In this document: positions 9,101 through 12,886 of the stretch, piece after piece
Numbering within the stretch: the stretch's first letter is position 1
How the letters are laid out: each line of letters starts with the position of its first letter
Source of the DNA: an uncultured Ignavibacteriota bacterium
Lineage (GTDB): Bacteria > Bacteroidota > Ignavibacteria > Tepidaquicellales > Tepidaquicellaceae
Assembly: GCA_937915485.1 (NCBI GenBank)
Contig: CALGII010000065.1
Coordinates: forward strand, 1 to 12,886
DNA length: 12,886 nucleotides
Direction of reading: 5' to 3'
Notes under the pieces: model-generated
The model's database searches: none
Seen by the model: the letters and a program-made list of their open reading frames with translations, nothing else
Told to the model about the DNA's origin: nothing
Program-made: the position numbers and the translations under genes

Positions 9101-10161
9101 GGGTATGGGATTTGAACCTGATTGCAAAGACGGTGTTCATATCGTCTCAATTCAAGCGAATTCTGGGCTACGAGGATAATGAACTTACTTTATCATACGA
9201 AAATTTACTGCGTCTCTCGCATCCTGAAAGAATGACCGAAAATATTGAAGGATTGAAAAAATTGTTAGAAGGAAATATTGATGTATTCGCTTCCGAGCAA
9301 AGACTGCTTTGCAAAGACGGATCGTACAAGTGGGTAATGGTTCGCGGAAAAGTTGTTAAGCGAAATGAGGACGGCGCTCTGTCAAGAGTAATAGGCACTT
9401 TGACAGATATTTCCCGGAGGAAAGAATTTGAAGAGCAACTTCGCAGCAATCTGGAAAAGGAAAAAGAACTGAACGAATTGAAATCAAGATTCATTTCAAC
9501 CGCGTCGCACGAGTTCCGCACACCGCTCGCTTCAATTCTTCTTATTAGCGACGCTCTCTCGACGTACTGGAATGACTTCGATTCTATGCAGATAAATTCG
9601 AAACTTAATAATATAAAAGAGCGCGTGCTCCATCTTACGGAAATTGTAAACGACGTCCTCCATTTGTCAAAGATTCAAAGCGGGAGAGTTGAATACGATC
9701 CTGAAGAAATCGAGTTGACTGAAATATGCAGAAAATCAATCGAGAGTTTTTCCACGGATGAAGCGGAAAAGCGCGAGATTGTATTCGAATGCGGTTATGA
9801 TTCTTTGCCTGTATTCATTGACAGGCGGCTTATTAACCAGATACTTTCCAATCTTATTTCCAATGCCCTGAAGTATTCACCAAAAGATCCGGTTATCAAA
9901 GTAAAGCTTTTCACAACCGGTGATGAGGTTAATATTTCTGTGAGCGATAACGGAATAGGTATTCCCGAAAACGACAAGAAATATATTTTCTCTGCCTTTT
10001 ACAGGGCGTCTAACGCCAAACTGATTCAGGGGAATGGTCTTGGACTGAACATTATTAAAGAGTCTCTGTTGAGTCAGGGCGGCGACATTTCTTTTACAAG
10101 TAAAATTAATTCGGGCTCGACTTTTACCGTGCATCTACCGAAAGATAAATTCGTCAGATAA
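6181..10161 (+). CDS. Soluble multi-PAS sensor histidine kinase (about eight PAS domains)
   Basis: This 1326-residue protein has no signal peptide or membrane segment, so it should sense signals in the cytoplasm. After a basic Ser/Thr-rich start (1-50) come about eight PAS/PAC units: 55-163, 172-284, 294-414, 453-580, 593-700, 714-827, 839-949 and 963-1079 (the last of PAS_3 type). Most end in the PAC-style D-I-T/S-x-R-K. A coiled coil at about 415-450 splits the first three from the rest. The kinase core follows: phospho-acceptor H1110 in SHEFRTPL, N-box N1228 (SNALKYSP), G1 box DNGIGIP from D1256, and G2 box GNGLGL at 1284-1289. The core is complete, so autophosphorylation is expected. There is no receiver domain, and no response regulator gene nearby, so its partner is unknown. 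The start at 6181 lacks a ribosome-binding site; Met24 is an alternative. Ligands (haem, flavin, small molecules) cannot be read from sequence. Confidence 0.9.
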   Translation: MKRAITNSRSDKPTKKSTSKIGVMTSERTKTFKHPSLKDTFRNSYGIDFRSQPESHGGFTWTTDKTGFYIKISPEIRKILGYGTKEVLGKRAADIFACKKNRVSKNSFPGLLKTRNPFLKVESICRKKNGKIVYLENSGTPVYDVNGRFAGYIGYSRDITKMKMSEEQSIIKSYAVNSSLIGVGLADLEGFITYANDALIKIIGFQSRKNLIGIHFSKIAGQNDYKKIMSDLKRKGCFSGERCVQREGGRSACITVRVNFVKSQNGKPICLMASFEDITIRKNSEMALRDSEEKYRKLFETMTQGLVYFDSKGKIIAANPSAEKILGIPIKGIIGKPLKELKIKFLKEDGTEIKYRNNPIVTAIETGKKSKSVLGLQNTNTNKTIWVYAAVVPHSGTGDIKPFQVFITFQDISAEIENKRLQQKLNERTKNYAIKLEEEVKARTKEIETLYSFNDAIIDNAGIGIISAAIDGTIMTYNPAAEAMLGYKPDEIISKLSIMKLLDENEIRAGLSRYVNLKKKEKITFNYLMRIVFEKIQGAFEWNLKRKDGTLFPVVLSLKQLKGVCGENFGYVGVAVDISKRKQMEEALKKSEAENRAIVKSVPDFLFRMNKDGTILDYYSDDNSALYVPPSMFLGKKIHDVLPSSLSDTAMDVMRKSLKSSRAISFEYELPVNNVVRYFENRITAISDSEVLSIIRDITDRKKTENALMESEKKYRRLHESMIDGYVRIDLNGNILESNESYQRLTGYSEKELNTMSIWDITPRKWHDDERRLIEEQVLKRGYSDVYEKEYRRKNGSLCNVEIHAFVLKNDSGDKEGSWAIVRDITMRKKAEEALLLQSAAFESFIYPVVITDADAVIQWVNPAFTGMTGYSKYEAVGKKTSILKSGKHSKEFYKDMWDTVLSGHVWFGELINRRKDGTLYYENDTITPVFDYEGKIVNFIAIKTDITERRKMESDLKESDERWQFALEGSGDGVWDLNLIAKTVFISSQFKRILGYEDNELTLSYENLLRLSHPERMTENIEGLKKLLEGNIDVFASEQRLLCKDGSYKWVMVRGKVVKRNEDGALSRVIGTLTDISRRKEFEEQLRSNLEKEKELNELKSRFISTASHEFRTPLASILLISDALSTYWNDFDSMQINSKLNNIKERVLHLTEIVNDVLHLSKIQSGRVEYDPEEIELTEICRKSIESFSTDEAEKREIVFECGYDSLPVFIDRRLINQILSNLISNALKYSPKDPVIKVKLFTTGDEVNISVSDNGIGIPENDKKYIFSAFYRASNAKLIQGNGLGLNIIKESLLSQGGDISFTSKINSGSTFTVHLPKDKFVR

Positions 10162-10173
10162 AACCGGTAATTT

Positions 10174-10191
10174 GCCGCTTATAAAAGCGGC
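10174..10191 (+). terminator. Weak hairpin after the histidine kinase gene
   Basis: GCCGCTT (10174-10180) and AAGCGGC (10185-10191) form a 7-bp perfect stem with loop ATAA, 12 bases past the kinase stop. No T-run follows, so it may be a weak or factor-assisted terminator or an mRNA end stabiliser. The rest of the 205-base gap to rpmE is A+T-rich, with no further feature I can support. Confidence 0.4.
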
Positions 10192-10366
10192 CTGCTTGAC
10201 GAAAATTTTCCGGAATGGGTGTATTTAACCGTAATTTAGTGAGAAAATAGTGCCTTAATCACGTTTCCGGAGAATTATTAAAGTGCTTTGTTTCAAGTAA
10301 TAACCTTGAATAAATATATCAAATTTATTAATTTTATTGTTTTGAAAGTTAAAGGTTACTCTTTAT

Positions 10367-10597
10367 ATGAAAAAGAATGTTCATCCGAAATACTACAAAT
10401 GCAACGTAATCTGCAATTGCGGAGAAAACCGCGGTGTGCTCTTTACAACCCGCTCTACCGTTCCTGAAATAAAGGTTGAAATCTGCTCGTTGTGCCATCC
10501 GTTCTTCACGGGCACGCAGAAGATTGTCGATACAGCCGGACGCGTTGAGAAATATCTCAAGAAATACGGAAAAACTAAGAAAAGCACGGAAGCATAA
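10367..10597 (+). CDS. rpmE: 50S ribosomal protein L31, zinc-binding type
   Basis: This 76-residue protein begins MKKNVHPKYY and contains CNVICNCG and EICSLCHPFFTGTQ, then the conserved VDTAGRVEKYLKKYG. These are diagnostic for bacterial L31 of the large ribosomal subunit, near the subunit interface. Cysteines C16, C18, C40 and C43 fit the zinc-binding ('C+') form, so this is the paralogue expected under zinc-replete conditions; no zinc-regulator site is evident upstream. The short basic tail after residue 66 is variable in the family. AAAGG at 10351-10355, 11 bases before the ATG, is the likely ribosome-binding site. It lies between the kinase and the GlmU-like gene, on the same strand, with its own terminator. 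Confidence 0.95.
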   Translation: MKKNVHPKYYKCNVICNCGENRGVLFTTRSTVPEIKVEICSLCHPFFTGTQKIVDTAGRVEKYLKKYGKTKKSTEA

Positions 10598-10615
10598 TTC
10601 GTTCTATAATTTTTT

Positions 10616-10656
10616 AAGCCGGCCAAATTAAATTGAATAATGAGGCTGGCTTTTTT
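10616..10656 (+). terminator. Intrinsic terminator after rpmE
   Basis: AAGCCGGCC (10616-10624) pairs with GGCTGGCTT (10644-10652) through nine base pairs, one of them G-T. The A+T-rich loop is 19 bases, T-runs lie on both sides, and TTTTTT (10651-10656) marks the plus-strand end. It lies only about 25 bases before the next start codon, so that gene either depends on readthrough or has a promoter within or upstream of rpmE. Confidence 0.8.
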
Positions 10657-10681
10657 ATTTTACAAAAATTAAACGAAGGCC

Positions 10682-11911
10682 ATGGATTTTATTATTTTTG
10701 AAGATACAAGGTTTGAGAATCTCCACCCGCTCAACGTCCTGAGAAATTCAATGGATTTAAAAGCAGGAGTATTTTCTTTAAAGGATAGAATAATAAATTA
10801 TCTGCCTCTCGGGTCGGCGGTAAATCTGTTCGTAAGAAATGAAATGTATGAACTGACGAAAGCCTTCAATAAATGTTCCGTAAACGAAATCCCCGTATCT
10901 GATACTGTTTTTCTTAACGGAAGAACCGTGTTCTCTCAAAGATTCATAAACTGGATTGTATCTGACCTGCCCGCCGACAGCAAGGTGGAATATGACGGCA
11001 CAGTAGTCGCTGCGAAAATATCCGCGGGCGAAATTAAAAAACGTTCAGAAAGTATTTCTTTCCCCGTAAATAATATTTTCTTCGAAGGGCTCCGCAATAT
11101 AAACAATCTGAATTTCAATTTCGAAAACATCTTCGATATAATTAATTATCCCTGGGATATTATAAGACTGTTTGATTTCAATCTCGCTTTCGACCTCAGT
11201 TATCTGCTTGAAAAAGCGCGGGGCGCGGAAAAGAATCCCGAGGTCTCACAGGAGAACGAAAATAATTTCGTAAGTCCCTCGGCAAAAGTTTATCCGGGAG
11301 TCATTCTTGATACGGGCAGCGGTGAAATATATATAGACGATAATGCTCTTGTCGAACCCTTATCCTATATTAAAGGTCCCGCATACATTGGAAAAAATGC
11401 GCTTGTAAAATCGGGTTCAAGAATTTACGGACCCTGCTCTATCGGATGGGGCTCGAAAGTATCGGGCGAAATTTCCGGCTCGCTGTTTCATTCCTGCGTC
11501 AATAAGCAGCACGATGGGTTTATCGGTAATACGTACGCCTGTCCGTTTGTGAACTTCGGCGCGGACACGGTTACGAGCAATCTCAAGAACAACTACTCGA
11601 AGGTCAGGGTGAATTATAAAGGCGAATCGATTAATACCGGAATGCAGTTCCTCGGAAGTCTCGTGGGCGACCATTCCAAATTCGGCATCAACACTATGCT
11701 TAATACAGGCACAATTTGCGGCGTGTTCGCGAACGTTGCGGGCGGAGGTTTCCCCGAAAAGAACATTGAATCTTTCTCGTGGTATATTCTCGGAAGCGAA
11801 CCCGTTAAGTACAAGTTTAATGAAGCCGTCGAAACAGCCAGAATCGTGATGAAAAGACGCGGCATCGAAATGAGCGAGGAATATATCTCGCTCCTGAAAA
11901 AAATCTATTAA
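10682..11911 (+). CDS. GlmU-related sugar nucleotidyltransferase/acyltransferase-like protein
   Basis: This 409-residue protein resembles the 'alternative GlmU' family found in Bacteroidota and relatives. The N-terminal half begins MDFIIFEDTRFENLHPLNVLR and continues with a region like the family's PLTxxRPxxxLRxGIxTIxxK stretch (residues 15-37). It lacks the LxxGxGTRM nucleotide-binding loop of classical GlmU. From about residue 200 to 355 it carries hexapeptide repeats of a left-handed beta-helix (for example PAYIGKNALVKSGSRIYGP and SKFGINTMLNTGTICGV), as in acyltransferases. The family is predicted to make UDP-N-acetylglucosamine for peptidoglycan or lipopolysaccharide, but this is family-level inference. 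GAAGG at 10675-10679 is very close to the ATG; the N-terminus matches the family, which supports this start. It follows rpmE on the same strand beyond a terminator. Confidence 0.8.
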   Translation: MDFIIFEDTRFENLHPLNVLRNSMDLKAGVFSLKDRIINYLPLGSAVNLFVRNEMYELTKAFNKCSVNEIPVSDTVFLNGRTVFSQRFINWIVSDLPADSKVEYDGTVVAAKISAGEIKKRSESISFPVNNIFFEGLRNINNLNFNFENIFDIINYPWDIIRLFDFNLAFDLSYLLEKARGAEKNPEVSQENENNFVSPSAKVYPGVILDTGSGEIYIDDNALVEPLSYIKGPAYIGKNALVKSGSRIYGPCSIGWGSKVSGEISGSLFHSCVNKQHDGFIGNTYACPFVNFGADTVTSNLKNNYSKVRVNYKGESINTGMQFLGSLVGDHSKFGINTMLNTGTICGVFANVAGGGFPEKNIESFSWYILGSEPVKYKFNEAVETARIVMKRRGIEMSEEYISLLKKIY

Positions 11912-12098
11912 AATATTCATGTAGAATATTGTCAAGCCTGTATATCACTACACGATGAATAAACAACAGTATTTTCAATTTCCTTAATTTAATCGTTAAA
12001 TCCAACATACGATTGCTTAAGTTCTTGCCGATTTATTAGAAAAGTGAGATGACTAAATCGTATAAAAGAGCAAAATCAGGAGTTTGCTAATATTTATT

Positions 12099-12129
12099 TT
12101 TAGGTCAAGCCCACGGCTTCAGCCGTGGG
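12099..12129 (+). repeat. Left outer end: conserved arm plus hairpin
   Basis: TTTAGGTCAAG is followed by CCCACGGCT-TC-AGCCGTGGG, a 9-bp perfect stem (or 8 bp with a TTCA loop). On the transcript this could stop readthrough into the transposase gene, as known for the left-end hairpin of IS200; on single-stranded DNA it is the likely transposase recognition structure. Confidence 0.8.
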
Positions 12130-12148
12130 ATAATTGAAAGTATAAGCA

Positions 12149-12166
12149 AAACCGTTTTAACGGTTT
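12149..12166 (+). repeat. Left inner hairpin upstream of the transposase gene
   Basis: AAACCGTT (12149-12156) and AACGGTTT (12159-12166) form an 8-bp stem with a TT loop, 17 bases before the transposase ATG. The same stem recurs after the gene. It could be part of the transposition end or could limit translation of the transposase. Confidence 0.7.
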
Positions 12167-12183
12167 AAATTAAATTCAAAAAT

Positions 12184-12618
12184 ATGCCGCATTCAAATGC
12201 AAAAATATGGATTCACCTTGTTTTTAGCACTAAAGACAGAATGCCTCTCATAACGGAATCAATTGAGAAAAATTTGCACAGCCATATCAGAAGAAAATTA
12301 ACCAATGAATTCGATTGCTTTGTGGAAGAAATTAACGGAAGCAACGATCACATCCACATATTATTCAATATGAGCGAAAAGCATTCCCTTGAAAACATCG
12401 TGAAAAACATTAAAGGCGAATCAACACATTGGATTAATTTAACAAACAGACCTGAAGAAAAATTTTCGTGGCAAGTAGGTTACTGTGCATTCTCTATAAG
12501 TATTGATAAAGTTCATGCTGTGAAAACATATATTAGCAGACAAAAAGAACACCATGGAAAAATTTCTTTCAAGGATGAATATGAAAAACTAATGAAGATT
12601 TACAGTATAAAAGATTGA
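12184..12618 (+). CDS. tnpA: Y1 (HUH) transposase of the IS200/RAYT type
   Basis: This 144-residue protein is of full length for single-domain Y1 transposases. It has the HUH motif H56-I-H58 in NDHIHILF, the N-terminal strand IHLVFSTKDR, the WQVGYCAFSIS segment, and the catalytic tyrosine Y116 in YISRQKEHH with the conserved Q120 and H123-H124. FKDEYEKLMKIY at the C-terminus is also typical. Such enzymes cut and rejoin single-stranded DNA at hairpin-bearing ends through a 5'-phosphotyrosine link; RAYT members are credited with spreading REP repeats. No Shine-Dalgarno sequence precedes the ATG, consistent with low expression. The gene looks richer in A+T than the adjoining GlmU-like gene, which fits acquisition by transfer. 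It is not accompanied by TnpB or IscB. The symbol follows IS200/IS605 usage. Confidence 0.9.
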   Translation: MPHSNAKIWIHLVFSTKDRMPLITESIEKNLHSHIRRKLTNEFDCFVEEINGSNDHIHILFNMSEKHSLENIVKNIKGESTHWINLTNRPEEKFSWQVGYCAFSISIDKVHAVKTYISRQKEHHGKISFKDEYEKLMKIYSIKD

Positions 12619-12635
12619 CATTAGTGGTATATTTT

Positions 12636-12655
12636 AAAACCGTTAAAACGGTTTT
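12636..12655 (+). repeat. Right inner hairpin downstream of the transposase gene
   Basis: AAAACCGTT (12636-12644) and AACGGTTTT (12647-12655) form a 9-bp stem with an AA loop, ending in a T-run, 17 bases after the transposase stop. It can serve as the gene's terminator and is the partner of the hairpin at 12149-12166. Confidence 0.75.
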
Positions 12656-12672
12656 TATCTTGCTTTTGCTGA

Positions 12673-12703
12673 CCCACGACTAAAGTCGTGGGCTTGACCT
12701 AAA
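12673..12703 (+). repeat. Right outer end: hairpin plus conserved arm in inverted orientation
   Basis: CCCACGAC-TAAA-GTCGTGGG (12673-12692) is followed by CTTGACCTAAA. The outer 17 bases (12687-12703) are the exact complement of the left end. The inner stem differs from the left hairpin (GAC against GGC) with both strands changed together, so pairing is kept although the sequence has moved. Confidence 0.8.
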
Positions 12704-12782
12704 GAAACAGATATTATTAATCAAAGAATTCTATTTTTAACCGTAAGAGAAATAATGCGCACAGAAATCGTAATTCCGGCTT

Positions 12783-12886
12783 TTATTCTAACTTCGCAAA
12801 ATGTATTATTTCCTCAATCACGTTCTCCAGCGCTCCCGTCGTTCCCGCGAACGGATGAACCGCGCCGAACGTATGACCTGTTTTTT
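12783..12886 (-). CDS. C-terminal tail of a probable alpha/beta hydrolase (runs off right edge)
   Basis: The minus strand reads open from the right edge for 33 codons, to a TAA at 12785-12783. The peptide contains TGHTFGAVHPFAGTT, then LENVIEEIIHFAKLE. GHTFG.HPF followed by an amphipathic helix is what I recognise from the catalytic-histidine loop and last helix of alpha/beta hydrolases of the dienelactone hydrolase / prolyl-oligopeptidase type. Only this tail is visible, so the assignment is tentative. The gene converges on the transposon and the GlmU-like gene. No terminator is evident in the 79 bases between its stop and the element. Confidence 0.5.
   Translation of the reverse strand, partial: KTGHTFGAVHPFAGTTGALENVIEEIIHFAKLE

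Larger units (their letters stand above)
12099..12703 (+). mobile_element. IS200-like / REP-associated tyrosine transposase element with nested hairpins
   Basis: This 605-bp unit is bounded by a perfect 17-bp inverted repeat, TTTAGGTCAAGCCCACG (12099-12115) and its complement (12687-12703). Each terminal repeat runs into a hairpin (12110-12129 and 12673-12692). Inside these, a second hairpin pair with stem AAACCGTT/AACGGTTT flanks the single Y1 transposase gene (12149-12166 and 12636-12655). Single-gene size, HUH transposase and end hairpins fit the IS200/IS605 superfamily. Opposed terminal repeats are closer to REP-associated (RAYT) loci. The element sits between convergent genes and appears intact. 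The exact cleavage sites and target tetranucleotide cannot be set from one copy. Confidence 0.8.

Noticed and set aside
11913..11931. AATATTC/GAATATT hairpin as a terminator for the GlmU-like gene
   Set aside because: The stem is all weak pairs apart from one and no T-run follows on the plus strand.
11417..11935. A 172-codon minus-strand open frame
   Set aside because: It is antisense to the hexapeptide-repeat half of the GlmU-like gene, whose family match is clear.
11931..11938. GTCAAGCC downstream of the GlmU-like gene, matching part of the transposon arm
   Set aside because: Only eight bases match and no CCCACG hairpin follows, so it is probably chance rather than a degraded extra copy.
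12099..12703. Reading the repeated hairpins as a CRISPR array or toxin-antitoxin locus
   Set aside because: There are only two copies of each hairpin, in opposed orientation around a clear HUH transposase, with no spacers and no second protein.

Overview
The window looks like a chromosomal segment from a member of the Bacteroidota/Ignavibacteriota side of the FCB group, with moderate to low G+C. The main evidence is two secreted proteins (1831-2886 and 4225-6024) that end in a type IX secretion (T9SS) C-terminal sorting domain of the form QN(Y/F)PNPFNP...LSSGIYFYK...KMMLxK. This spelling is especially common in Ignavibacteria and relatives. An 'alternative' GlmU-like protein (10682-11911) and a TonB-dependent receptor with an NDAEEHQVYW plug motif point the same way. 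The lineage is an inference from protein style; no rRNA is present.

Layout from left to right. Positions 1-1517 (minus) hold the N-terminal part of a TonB-dependent outer-membrane receptor that runs off the left edge. A 313-base divergent region (1518-1830) holds a leader hairpin for the receptor and a possible promoter for the next gene. An Omp28-like thioredoxin-fold T9SS cargo protein follows (1831-2886), then a perfect, symmetric hairpin terminator shared with the convergent minus-strand pair: beta-carbonic anhydrase (4036-3491) and then DoxX-family membrane protein (3474-3022). Divergent from these is a 599-residue secreted protein with two Asp-box-like motifs and a T9SS tail (4225-6024), closed by a strong terminator. 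Next is a very large soluble sensor histidine kinase with about eight PAS domains (6181-10161), then zinc-type ribosomal protein L31 (rpmE, 10367-10597) with a terminator, and the GlmU-like nucleotidyltransferase/acyltransferase (10682-11911).

At the right end a compact 605-bp element (12099-12703) carries a Y1 (HUH) transposase of the IS200/REP-associated type. It is bracketed by two nested pairs of hairpins, and the outer pair is arranged as inverted copies. After it comes the C-terminal tail of a minus-strand gene, probably an alpha/beta hydrolase (12886-12783).

The left half is mainly cell-envelope and secreted functions (outer-membrane uptake, surface or secreted T9SS cargo, a membrane DoxX protein). 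The middle is signalling by an orphan kinase with no response regulator in view. The right part is housekeeping (translation, amino-sugar nucleotide synthesis) plus a small mobile element in the space between convergent genes. The element is the most unusual structure here. I saw no CRISPR array, tRNA, rRNA, phage module or obvious defence system.
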